Assembly (NCBI GenBank): GCA_003598975.1
Contig: QZIJ01000034.1
Location: 1 to 32,879, forward strand
Source: Anaerolineaceae bacterium
Lineage (GTDB): Bacteria > Chloroflexota > Anaerolineae > Anaerolineales > Villigracilaceae
Direction: 5' to 3'
Length of the DNA: 32,879 nt
In this document: one piece after another, positions 21,697 through 28,777 of the stretch
How positions within the stretch are numbered: position 1 is the first letter of the stretch
Layout of the letters: every line of letters begins with the position of its first letter
Program-made: the position numbers and the translations under genes
Notes under the pieces: model-generated
Seen by the model: only the letters and a program-made list of their open reading frames with translations
Database searches by the model: none
What the model was told of the DNA's origin: nothing

Positions 21697-22857
21697 ATGG
21701 AAATGCTAGAACTGCTCGAAACCATGCGCTCGGAACAAGCGAGCGTGAAACGGTTGTTTGGAGGGGAAGGACAGCGCGTGCGCGTCGGCAGGCACAGTCC
21801 ACAATATCTGGCGAAGCTCAGCGAGGCTGTAAAGTTGGTTGCGGATGTGTACAACGGCAAGCGGCCAATGCACTACCTGCAGGAAGCAATGACGACCAGC
21901 GACTTCCCGTATCTTTTCGGCGACATCCTGGACCGCCAGGTGTTGGCATCGTATCGCGAGTGGCCTACCACGTGGCAGAACTATTGCAAACGCGGCCGCG
22001 TGCGCGACTTCCGCACGGTGAAACGCTTCGGCGTGTACGGCGCGGATCAGGTGCTTGGCTCTGTCGTTGGCGAGAAGGGAGAATATCCCTACGAGGAGAT
22101 CAACGAGGATACGCCCTATTCCTACGCGGTGAGCAAGTATGGCCGCAAGATCCGCTTCGCCTGGGAAACGATGGTCAACGATGACCTGGACGCGCTGAAA
22201 GACCAGCCTGAACGACTGGGACGCGCGGCGCGGCGTTCGGAGGAGAAATTCGCAACGCAGTTGTTCGTGGACGCGAGCGGTCCGCACGCTTCGTTCTACA
22301 CCGTAGGCAACGCGAACATCGTCACGGGCAACCCTGCACTTTCGATTGCGGGTTTGCAGACCGCGCTCGAGAAACTTTCGAGCCAGGTTGACCAGAACGG
22401 CGAGCCGATCGTGATTGATACGGTCGAGCTGGTCTACCCGCCTGTTCTGGAAGTGACGGCGCAGAACATCCTGAACGCGATCACCATCGAGGCGACCGAG
22501 AAAGGCGGCACGAGCGCCAGAAAGTTGACGCTCCAGAACTGGATGAAGACCACCTTCCGCCCGAACAAGAACGCGTACATCCCGATTGTGGCGAGCACGG
22601 CCAACGGGAACACTTCGTGGTTCCTGTTCGCGAACCCCGACAACGGACGCCCCGCGATGGAACTGGGTTTCTTGATCGGCCACGAGGAGCCCGAGATCTT
22701 CATGAAGACCCCGAACCAGACCCGCGTAGGCGGTGGAAGCGATGCGATGGATGGCGACTTCGAGACGGACGCCATCGAGCACAAACTGCGCCACGTGTTT
22801 GGCGGGACGCGCATGGATCCGAAGATGACCGTTGGAAGCAACGGTTCGGGTTCGTAA
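21697..22857 (+). CDS. major capsid protein
   Basis: The 386-residue protein follows the decoration gene and has the order of HK97-fold capsids of the Mu gpT-like kind: an N-terminal helix, an E-loop-like region with WPTTWQNYCKRGRVRDF, KYGRKIRFAWETMVNDDLDAL, a P-domain, then late YIPIVASTANGNTSWFLFANP, and a C-terminal IEHKLRHVFGG strand typical of this family's end. It would form the icosahedral shell after proteolysis by the upstream protease. GAAGAGG before the ATG and codon use both support the start. Confidence 0.85.
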   Translation: MEMLELLETMRSEQASVKRLFGGEGQRVRVGRHSPQYLAKLSEAVKLVADVYNGKRPMHYLQEAMTTSDFPYLFGDILDRQVLASYREWPTTWQNYCKRGRVRDFRTVKRFGVYGADQVLGSVVGEKGEYPYEEINEDTPYSYAVSKYGRKIRFAWETMVNDDLDALKDQPERLGRAARRSEEKFATQLFVDASGPHASFYTVGNANIVTGNPALSIAGLQTALEKLSSQVDQNGEPIVIDTVELVYPPVLEVTAQNILNAITIEATEKGGTSARKLTLQNWMKTTFRPNKNAYIPIVASTANGNTSWFLFANPDNGRPAMELGFLIGHEEPEIFMKTPNQTRVGGGSDAMDGDFETDAIEHKLRHVFGGTRMDPKMTVGSNGSGS

Positions 22858-22911
22858 CCCCCATCCCCTGACCCCTTCCCCCAAATCGAAGAACAGATTT
22901 GGGGGAAGGGG
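22857..22911 (+). repeat. hairpin repeat, copy 8 (intergenic)
   Basis: Arms CCCCTTCCCCCAAATC / GATTTGGGGGAAGGGG vary from other copies but remain complementary, a compensated change. It begins at the capsid stop and ends 12 bases before ATG 22924. Confidence 0.9.
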
Positions 22912-22923
22912 AAGTGAGTAGAG

Positions 22924-23325
22924 ATGACCTTCACATACGACCCAACGAGCGACATCGGCAAGGTGCGAATGATGATCCCTGACCGTGTGGGGAGCGACGC
23001 GCTCCTGACGGATGAGGAGATCGAAGCGTACCTGGACATGAACGGTGACGATGTACGCTATGCGGCGGCAGATGCGCTGGACATGATCGCCAGTGACCAG
23101 GCGTTGACGTTGAAGGTCATCACGCTGATGGACCTGAGAACCGATGGTCGGGCAACGGCACAGTCACTGATGGAGCGCGCCGATAAACTGCGGACCTTGG
23201 CCGATAACGAGGATGCGGCGGCGGAAGCGGAGGATGGCGGCCTGCTTGACTATGGCGAGATGGTGGTCGATGAGTTCACCAAACGCGAGCGCGTTTTGAA
23301 ACAGGCTGAGCGTGAAGACTTGTAA
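22924..23325 (+). CDS. head-tail connector (gp6/gp15-like adaptor)
   Basis: The 133-residue helical protein (GKVRMMIPDRVGSDALLTDEEIEAYL start, then AAADALDMIASDQA and a charged end) is typical of the first connector ring below the portal in siphoviruses. It is located right after the capsid gene as usual. The translated start lies 12 bases beyond a hairpin repeat. No domain other than the adaptor helices is visible. Confidence 0.78.
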   Translation: MTFTYDPTSDIGKVRMMIPDRVGSDALLTDEEIEAYLDMNGDDVRYAAADALDMIASDQALTLKVITLMDLRTDGRATAQSLMERADKLRTLADNEDAAAEAEDGGLLDYGEMVVDEFTKRERVLKQAEREDL

Positions 23326-23343
23326 CCACAAAGGAACACAAAG

Positions 23344-23709
23344 GTGACTTCGAGAATTGTGCATCCACGAATGATGGAGTACTTGCAACGTGATTTTTTC
23401 ACGCAATTGTGCGCGTTGAAGAAACCAACGAAAAGCCAGGACTCGACGGGCGCGGAGAAGGTGACGCATGACGTGAAGCCAGGTTACGAGGCGATCCCTT
23501 GTCGTGTAGGACCTGCTGGAGGCGGCGAGCGGCGCGGCAACAATTACACGTATCTGGACGCAACACACCGCATCGTCCTGAAAGGCCAATTCCATGATCT
23601 CACGGAAGAATGGCTGGCGGAGGTGGATGGGCAGGAATATCAGATCCTGTTGGCGGCAAAGGATGCGGAAGGGATCATGACAAGGTTGGAAACGAGGATT
23701 GTGAGATGA
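23344..23709 (+). CDS. head-closure/stopper-like protein
   Basis: The start is GTG 23344, with AAAGGA upstream; an ATG at 23371 is possible. The product is 121 residues of beta-strand character (YEAIPCRVGPAG, THRIVLKGQFHDL, DGQEYQILLAAKDAEG, ETRIVR), matching the small barrel stopper proteins that plug the connector until tail joining. The stretch before it (ACCACAAAGGAACACAAAGG) looks like a short direct repeat. It overlaps the next gene by four bases. Confidence 0.7.
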   Translation: MTSRIVHPRMMEYLQRDFFTQLCALKKPTKSQDSTGAEKVTHDVKPGYEAIPCRVGPAGGGERRGNNYTYLDATHRIVLKGQFHDLTEEWLAEVDGQEYQILLAAKDAEGIMTRLETRIVR

Positions 23710-24260
23710 GCGATGATGGTGTGATCGTTGGCAAGGCAGAGTTGATCGCAAAATTTCGACGCATGGAGGAGGCGGTGCGCGGGCAGGCTTTGGCGAATAC
23801 GCTCATGTCTGGGCTGGTGGTGATCGGGAACGCGGCGAAGAGGAAGGTGAAGTCGCAGGGACTGATCAAGACGAGGACATTGATCCGCTCGATCCATGAG
23901 GAGATCATTTCGCAGAGCGGAGACCGCGCGGAGGGGCAGATCGGGACGAATCTGGAGTATGCGGCAATCCACGAGTTTGGCGGCGTGGTCAAGCCGAAGA
24001 CATCGAAGTACCTGGCGATCCCTGTGGGAAGTTACACAGGAAGCCCGCGGACACATGCAGACCTGAAGCTTCGCAAGACGGTGAAAGGAAACCTGGTGAT
24101 GGTGGACGCGAGCGGGAAGGTGCAGTATGTGCTGAAGAAAAGCGTGGAGATTCCCGCGAGGCCATACATGCGGCCTGCCTTCGATGAGAAGCAGGGCAAG
24201 GCGCAAGAAACGATGGCGAGCAGTTTTCGGACGCTGGTGACGAAGGCGGCGGTCGAATAA
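23706..24260 (+). CDS. HK97 gp10-like tail completion protein
   Basis: ATG 23706 overlaps the stopper stop. The 184-residue product has the gp10 pattern: an N-terminal helix (ELIAKFRRMEEAV), AAKRKVKSQGLIKTRTL, GTNLEYAAIHEFGG, and a C-terminal IPARPYMRPAFDE. The YAxxHEFGG and RPYMRPAF motifs are hallmarks of this family, which joins heads and tails. It is complete and in the expected position. Confidence 0.85.
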   Translation: MSDDGVIVGKAELIAKFRRMEEAVRGQALANTLMSGLVVIGNAAKRKVKSQGLIKTRTLIRSIHEEIISQSGDRAEGQIGTNLEYAAIHEFGGVVKPKTSKYLAIPVGSYTGSPRTHADLKLRKTVKGNLVMVDASGKVQYVLKKSVEIPARPYMRPAFDEKQGKAQETMASSFRTLVTKAAVE

Positions 24261-24307
24261 AACCCCACCCCCGACCCCCTCCCCAAACGAGTACGTTTGG
24301 AGAGGGG
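24261..24307 (+). repeat. hairpin repeat, copy 9 (intergenic)
   Basis: Arms CCCCTCCCCAAACG / CGTTTGGAGAGGGG surround AGTA. It begins at the end of the gp10-like gene and ends 13 bases before ATG 24321. Confidence 0.9.
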
Positions 24308-24320
24308 AGATAGAGGAAGA

Positions 24321-24695
24321 ATGTTTGTTGAGGACTTATTTTCTTTTTTGAGCGACCAGGCAACAGACGCGGCGAGCAGAATTTATCCGAATGAGTTGCC
24401 GCAGAACGCAACGATGCCTGCCGTCAAATATTTTCAGGTGAGCGACCCGCCAGAGCACACTCACGATGGCAGGAGCGAATTGCGACACCCGCGCTGGCAG
24501 TTGGATTGTTTCGCGGAGACGTATCTGGCGGCGCACGCGCTGGCTGAGCAGGTGGTCACTGCACTGGATGGATACAGGGGACAGATAGGGCAGTCCACAT
24601 GCGGCGCAGGGTTTGCCGAAGATGAACGCGATAACCATGATCCAGAGACGGGGCGGCACTGGGTGAGCGTGGACATCGAGATTTGGTATTCGTAG
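24321..24695 (+). CDS. tail terminator-like protein (DUF3168 type)
   Basis: ATG 24321 with GAGGAAGA upstream gives 124 residues. The pattern RIYPNELPQNATMPAVKYFQVSD, RHPRWQLDCFAETYLAAHALAEQVVTAL and a last strand WVSVDIEIWYS is that of the DUF3168/gpU-like proteins that cap the tail tube. It sits between the gp10-like gene and the tail-tube region, in agreement. Confidence 0.82.
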   Translation: MFVEDLFSFLSDQATDAASRIYPNELPQNATMPAVKYFQVSDPPEHTHDGRSELRHPRWQLDCFAETYLAAHALAEQVVTALDGYRGQIGQSTCGAGFAEDERDNHDPETGRHWVSVDIEIWYS

Positions 24696-24697
24696 GT

Positions 24698-24732
24698 CAG
24701 TTTTCAGTGATCGGTGATCAGTCATCAGTGAA
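24698..24732 (+). repeat. CAGTNNN heptad tandem repeat, second array
   Basis: Units CAGTTTT, CAGTGAT, CGGTGAT, CAGTCAT, CAGTGAA follow the tail terminator stop and run into AAAGGAG, the ribosome site of ATG 24743. The same unit type is at 18276-18310. Confidence 0.8.
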
Positions 24733-24742
24733 AGGAGTGAGC

Positions 24743-25129
24743 ATGGCGAAGAAGAGAGAAACCCCACCCCCGCCCCCTCCCCAAATCAAAGAACACGATT
24801 TGGAGAGGGGAGAAGCGCACGAGATGTTGAGAAAGTTGAAAGAGCCTGCGTACTTAGTTGGGACGTGGGCGGGGTTGCGGCAGTATCGGTGTCTGTCGTG
24901 CGAGTTCGATACGCTGGATGAGAATGCGATGTTCGAGCATATCGAGGCGCACAGGCTGGGGACGGTAAATCAACCACCCGCTGACCCCACCCCTAGCCCC
25001 TCCCCAAATGCAACGAGCGCATTTGGAGAGGGGGATGATGCGGAGGTGTTCGAGGTCGAGCTGAGGGAGATCGGTTCGACGGTTGATGAGCAAGGCAATG
25101 AGCACAAGACATTCACAGTAAAGGAGTAG
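24743..25129 (+). CDS. zinc-finger protein carrying two in-frame repeats
   Basis: ATG 24743 follows AAAGGAG. The 128-residue product is made of a central C2H2-like zinc finger (YRCLSCEFDTLDENAMFEHIEAH) flanked by two segments translated from hairpin repeats: 24762-24810 (TPPPPPPQIKEHDLERGEA) and 24984-25034 (PTPSPSPNATSAFGEG). Without these the native chain would be about 95 residues. A finger protein at this place in a tail operon is unexpected. Function is unknown. The last residues are acidic, and the gene ends three bases before the next ATG. Confidence 0.6.
   Translation: MAKKRETPPPPPPQIKEHDLERGEAHEMLRKLKEPAYLVGTWAGLRQYRCLSCEFDTLDENAMFEHIEAHRLGTVNQPPADPTPSPSPNATSAFGEGDDAEVFEVELREIGSTVDEQGNEHKTFTVKE
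24762..25034 (+). repeat. hairpin repeats, copies 10 and 11 (in frame)
   Basis: Copy 10 spans 24762-24810 (arms AAATC/GATTT) and copy 11 spans 24984-25034 (arms AAATGC/GCATTT). Both keep the orientation of all other copies and both lie in the zinc-finger gene at 24743; the coordinates given include the ~170 bases of gene sequence between them. Confidence 0.88.
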
Positions 25130-25132
25130 ACC

Positions 25133-25489
25133 ATGGCAAGAACAAGTATTACCAAGAGCACGTTGCAGGGTCCGTATCCGACCCTTCCCGTGACCGCCAA
25201 CCTGCTGGACTTGACGTTCGAGGCGGCGGATGTGGCGAACAAGAACCAGTTTGCGGGAGCGGGTGACGACATCCTGGTGGCCTGGAACACGGGCGCGAGC
25301 GCGTACACCGTTACGTTCACTTCGGTGGCAGACGATAAGAAGCGCACGGGAGATGTCACCACTTATTCCATCGGCGCGAGCGAGATCGCGGCGTTCCGCT
25401 TCAAGGACGCGGGATGGAAGCAAAGCGACGGCAAGATCTATGTCGAAGCCGAGAACGCGGCTGTGAAGTTTGCGGTGATGGCGCTCTAA
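25133..25489 (+). CDS. small beta-rich virion protein
   Basis: The 118-residue protein (ILVAWNTGASAYTVTFTSVADD, RTGDVTTYSIGASEIAAFRF, WKQSDGKIYVEAENAAVKFAVMAL) has the look of a small beta-sandwich found between tail terminator and tail tube genes of siphoviruses. It is likely a minor tail or decoration protein, but no named family is certain. GGAG lies upstream of ATG 25133, three bases after the preceding stop. The gene ends directly at a hairpin repeat. Confidence 0.68.
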   Translation: MARTSITKSTLQGPYPTLPVTANLLDLTFEAADVANKNQFAGAGDDILVAWNTGASAYTVTFTSVADDKKRTGDVTTYSIGASEIAAFRFKDAGWKQSDGKIYVEAENAAVKFAVMAL

Positions 25490-25538
25490 CCCCACCCCCG
25501 ACCCCTCTCCATTTGCAAAGAACGCAAATGGAGAGGGG
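25489..25538 (+). repeat. hairpin repeat, copy 12 (intergenic)
   Basis: Arms CCCCTCTCCATTTGC / GCAAATGGAGAGGGG are perfectly complementary around AAAGAAC. It ends 21 bases before ATG 25560. Confidence 0.9.
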
Positions 25539-25559
25539 AGAAAAACAAGGAGATGAAAC

Positions 25560-25985
25560 ATGACACAAGCACTTTCGTCCTTTGGGACTTTTGTGAAGAT
25601 GGGCGATGGGGGATCGCCTGAAACGTTTACCACTGTTGCCGAGGTGGGCGACATTGACCTGCCAGGGATCAAGCAACTCACAGAAGAGGTGACGAGCCAT
25701 GACAGCGGCGGGTGGGATGAGCATATCGGAATCCTGTTGAGCGGCGGCGAACCGAAGTTTCCGATCAACTGGGTTCCAACCCACGCGACGCACGACGAGA
25801 CAACGGGCATGCTGGCGGCCATCCTGAACAAGACCAGGAAGAACTGGAAGATCGTGCTGCCGAACAGCATCAAAACGTTTTCGTTCACTGCCATGTTGAC
25901 GGAATTCAAACCGAAAGCGGCTGTGAAGGGGAAACTGGCCGCTGACATTACGCTGAAGATCAGCGGCGCGGTGACGGTTAGTTAG
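25560..25985 (+). CDS. major tail (tube) protein
   Basis: The 141-residue protein opens GTFVKMGDGGSPETFTTVAEVGDIDLPGI and continues EEVTSHDSGGWDE, a strand order typical of the tube-forming tail proteins of long-tailed phages, and ends ADITLKISGAVTVS. It is located just before the chaperone genes, as is usual. AAGGAGATGAAAC precedes ATG 25560. Confidence comes from pattern and order rather than from a single motif. Confidence 0.75.
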   Translation: MTQALSSFGTFVKMGDGGSPETFTTVAEVGDIDLPGIKQLTEEVTSHDSGGWDEHIGILLSGGEPKFPINWVPTHATHDETTGMLAAILNKTRKNWKIVLPNSIKTFSFTAMLTEFKPKAAVKGKLAADITLKISGAVTVS

Positions 25986-26077
25986 TCTCGTAGTCGTTGG
26001 TCTGATAGTCGGATCGTCGAAGACCCCTATCCCCCTGCCCCTTTCCCCATCCGAAAAAGCACGGATGGAGAAAGGGG
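25983..26077 (+). repeat. TAGTCG-type heptad stretch and hairpin repeat, copy 13
   Basis: 25983-26020 is a short stretch of near-repeats (TAGTC, TAGTCG, TTGGTC, ATAGTCGG). Copy 13 follows at 26022-26077 with arms CATCCG / CGGATG and CCCCTTTCCCC / GGAGAAAGGGG, and ends 15 bases before ATG 26093. Confidence 0.8.
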
Positions 26078-26092
26078 AGATGAAGAGGAAAC

Positions 26093-26503
26093 ATGGAAGA
26101 GCAGAAAAAGTTTTTGAGCGTTGAAGAAATCCTGAGCGCGGATGATATTCCGAGCTGCGATGAGTATGTGCCCGAGTGGGGGGGATGGGTGCATCTCGTT
26201 GGCCTGGACGGGCGCGAGGCGTCGCAGTTCAGCAAGCGGATGGTGAGGATCGTCAACGGGAAGCCAGTGGCGCAGGGGCTGGACAATTTCATGGCGAAGT
26301 TGCTGGCAGATACGATCCGAGATCCGCAGACCAACCAGCGCATGTTTACGGTGGAGCAGGTGGAAGCGCTCGGAAGGAAGAGCGCGATGGTGTTGAAGAG
26401 GCTGGCGGCCAAGGCTTCTGAATTAAGCGGGATGAGCGAAGAAGCCAACGAGGCCGCGGAAAAAAACTCCGAGACCCCAGACGGCGATTCGCCTACCGAT
26501 TAG
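26093..26503 (+). CDS. tail assembly chaperone, short form (G-like)
   Basis: The 136-residue protein (FLSVEEILSADDIPSCDEYVPEWG, then helices) matches the N-terminal chaperone of siphoviruses, which coats the tape measure during tail assembly. A, AAA, AAC spans 26461-26467 in frame as GAA AAA AAC, a canonical -1 slippery heptamer near the 3' end. The normal frame stops at TAG 26501-26503. The extended product is annotated separately. Confidence 0.85.
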   Translation: MEEQKKFLSVEEILSADDIPSCDEYVPEWGGWVHLVGLDGREASQFSKRMVRIVNGKPVAQGLDNFMAKLLADTIRDPQTNQRMFTVEQVEALGRKSAMVLKRLAAKASELSGMSEEANEAAEKNSETPDGDSPTD

Positions 26504-26868
26504 CGCTGGCGCTGGGGCAACCAAACGTGGACCGAATGCTGGCGAGGATGACAGGCCAGCAGTTGCTCGAATGGTCGGTGTATGCGGAGATGGAGCCGTT
26601 CGGCGAGGAACGGGCTGACCTGCGGATGGGCATCCTGGCGGCGGCAACGGTGAACGCGATGACGCGGACGAAGGAGAGCGACCCTGTTGCGAAGCCTGAG
26701 GATTTTTTGCCGAGGTTTGGCCCCACCCCCGACCCCTCCCCAAATTCAGAGAACGAATTTGGAGAGGGGGGTGAAGAGGATGAAGACGCCGAGATGAGGA
26801 AGAAGATGGAGATCGCGATGAAGGTGGATGCGTATTTCTCGGCTTTGGCAGCGGCGAAGAAGACCTAA
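26093..26868 (+). CDS. tail assembly chaperone, -1 frameshift form (GT-like)
   Basis: Slipping back one base at 26461-26467 leads from codon 125 to a frame beginning LRDPRRRFAYRLALALGQPN and continuing through MEPFGEERADLRMGI to 26868, a ~258-residue fusion. The C-terminal part alone has no ribosome site and only a GTG at 26527, so it is not a separate gene. A hairpin repeat at 26721-26771 is carried in frame (GPTPDPSPNSENEFGEGG). The ratio of the two forms sets tail assembly in lambda-like phages. Confidence 0.85.
26721..26771 (+). repeat. hairpin repeat, copy 14 (in frame)
   Basis: This copy lies in the frameshifted chaperone extension near its C-terminus and is read as a Pro/Asp-rich linker. 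Arms are AAATTC / GAATTT with the loop AGAGAAC. Confidence 0.88.
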
Positions 26869-26925
26869 CCCCTAGACCCCACCCCTAGCCCCTCCCCATC
26901 GGGAAAAACACCCGATGGAGAGGGG
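26869..26925 (+). repeat. hairpin repeat, copy 15 (intergenic)
   Basis: Arms CATCGGG / CCCGATG. It fills the gap from the chaperone stop and ends seven bases before GTG 26933, with GAGGGGATG providing the ribosome site. Confidence 0.88.
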
Positions 26926-26932
26926 ATGAAAA

Positions 26933-28777
26933 GTGAAAACTATGACAACGATTGCGACACTGGCAGTAAAACTGATTGCGGATGCGGCGGCTTTTACGCA
27001 GGCCATGGATGCGGCGGAACGAACGACGCAGACATGGTCTGGACGCGTCAGCCAGAGCATGAAGAGTGTGGGCGGGGACATTACGAATCTGGGGATGAAG
27101 GCAACCACGTTTCTAACCCTGCCGATGGCGGTGGCAGGGATGGCGGCGATCAACTATGCGAGCGACCTGGAGGAAACGAAGAATAAGGTCATGGTCGTTT
27201 TTGGGGAGATGTCTGGAGGCGTGCTGGATTGGAGCACGACATCAGCGCAGGCGATGGGGATGAGCCAGAACACAGCACTCTCGGCGGCGGGAACGTTTGG
27301 CAACCTGTTTACTACGATGGGGCTGGGGCAGGATGCTTCGGCGGATATGTCCATGGGGCTGGTGCAGTTGGCGAGCGACCTGGCTTCGTTCAACAACATG
27401 GACCCGACCGAGGTGTTAGAGAAACTGCGTTCGGGGTTGGTGGGGGAGGTGGAACCGCTGAGGACATTGGGTATCAACTTAAGCCAGACGGCGGTGGAAG
27501 CGAAGGCGATGGAGATGGGACTGGCGGGAGCGGATGGTTCGCTCACCGCGGCCGCTTTGGCACAGGCGCGCTACGCACTTATTCTGGAACAATCGGCAAA
27601 TGCGGCGGGAGATTTTGCGCGGACATCGGATGGACTGGCCAACCAGCAGAGAATTTTGAAGGCGGAGTTCGAGAATGCGGCGGCGGCGCTGGGGGTGCAG
27701 TTGTTGCCGTATGCGTTGCAATTCGTGCAATGGTTGAGCGGACTGATCGAGAAGTTCCAGGCGCTCAGCCCTGAACAGCAGAAATGGATCATTGGAATCG
27801 GGGCGGCGCTGGCGATTCTGGGGCCGTTGCTGGTAATCATCGGTACGCTGATTACCGCGCTCGGCGCGATCATCGGGGTGATCGGGGCAATCACTGTGCC
27901 TGTGTTGATCGTGATCGCGGTCATTGCGGCGTTGATCGCCATCGGGTATTTGCTGTATCGAGCATGGACAGAAAACTGGGGAGGCATCCAGGAGAAGACG
28001 AGGGCGGGGATTGATTTTGTGAAGGGGATATTGCAGGCAGGGATGCAGTTCATGAGCGATTTTACCGCTGGCAAACTGGGGTTCATTTCGCAGGCGTGGC
28101 ATAACACGTGGGAGTTGATCAAGCTGTGGTTCAACACGGCGGTTGAAAATATCAAGAGCATATTCAGACTATTCTCCCTGGCTTTTCAGGGGGATTGGCA
28201 TGGGTTCGGCGAGGAACTGCGAAAGATATGGGACCGAAACTGGAAGTTGATCGGGGAAGTGTTGAAGACCGCGTGGAACAACATCAAGATCATTGTGAAG
28301 GGAATGATTGACGGCGTCATCAATTTCTTCACGACGACGGACTGGGGTCATCTTGGAAGGATGATCGCAGAGGGAATCGTGAACGGCTTGATGTCCATGG
28401 CGAGCTGGGCGCTGAATCAGATCGTCTCGTTTGGGCAGGCGATTGCGGATGTGCTGGCGGGGTTCTTCGGAATCCATTCAGAGTCGAAGTTGATGCACGA
28501 CTACATTGGCACAAACCTAGCACTCGGGACAATCGGAGGCTGGAACGATACGTTGACGCCGAATGCGTTCACGCCTGCATTGGCAACAGCCACGACAACG
28601 GCACTCGACAGCGCGCCCGCCATCAGGTCGAGGAGCGATGCGTTGGCGGAAGGCGGGATCATCATCCAGTTTAGTTATTCGCCCGCGGTCAGCCTGGGGG
28701 ATCGGTACGAGGCGGAGCAGGTGCTGGCCCCGATGATCGCCGATGCGGTCCGCAGGCGGCTGGAGCAGGAGGCGTAG
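26933..28777 (+). CDS. tape measure protein
   Basis: The 614-residue protein starts with helical tail-tape sequence (VKLIADAAAFTQAMDAAERTTQ), has a TMP-type block with GLVGEVEPLRTLGINLS, a long hydrophobic central region (~285-345) that may insert in the host membrane, and later Trp-containing helices of the ENIKSIFRLF type. It follows the frameshifted chaperones, the fixed order. Length sets tail length; 614 residues would give a fairly short tail (~90 nm by the usual 0.15 nm per residue). GTG 26933 has better ribosome-site spacing than ATG 26942. Confidence 0.85.
   Translation: MKTMTTIATLAVKLIADAAAFTQAMDAAERTTQTWSGRVSQSMKSVGGDITNLGMKATTFLTLPMAVAGMAAINYASDLEETKNKVMVVFGEMSGGVLDWSTTSAQAMGMSQNTALSAAGTFGNLFTTMGLGQDASADMSMGLVQLASDLASFNNMDPTEVLEKLRSGLVGEVEPLRTLGINLSQTAVEAKAMEMGLAGADGSLTAAALAQARYALILEQSANAAGDFARTSDGLANQQRILKAEFENAAAALGVQLLPYALQFVQWLSGLIEKFQALSPEQQKWIIGIGAALAILGPLLVIIGTLITALGAIIGVIGAITVPVLIVIAVIAALIAIGYLLYRAWTENWGGIQEKTRAGIDFVKGILQAGMQFMSDFTAGKLGFISQAWHNTWELIKLWFNTAVENIKSIFRLFSLAFQGDWHGFGEELRKIWDRNWKLIGEVLKTAWNNIKIIVKGMIDGVINFFTTTDWGHLGRMIAEGIVNGLMSMASWALNQIVSFGQAIADVLAGFFGIHSESKLMHDYIGTNLALGTIGGWNDTLTPNAFTPALATATTTALDSAPAIRSRSDALAEGGIIIQFSYSPAVSLGDRYEAEQVLAPMIADAVRRRLEQEA

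Noticed and set aside
26527..26868. Independent second chaperone gene starting at GTG 26527
   Set aside because: No ribosome site is present, and the perfect slippery heptamer upstream explains expression as a frameshift fusion.
5557..26925. Intergenic hairpin repeats as transcription terminators
   Set aside because: None is followed by a T-run; they lead into purine-rich ribosome sites and lie inside continuous operons and even in coding frames.
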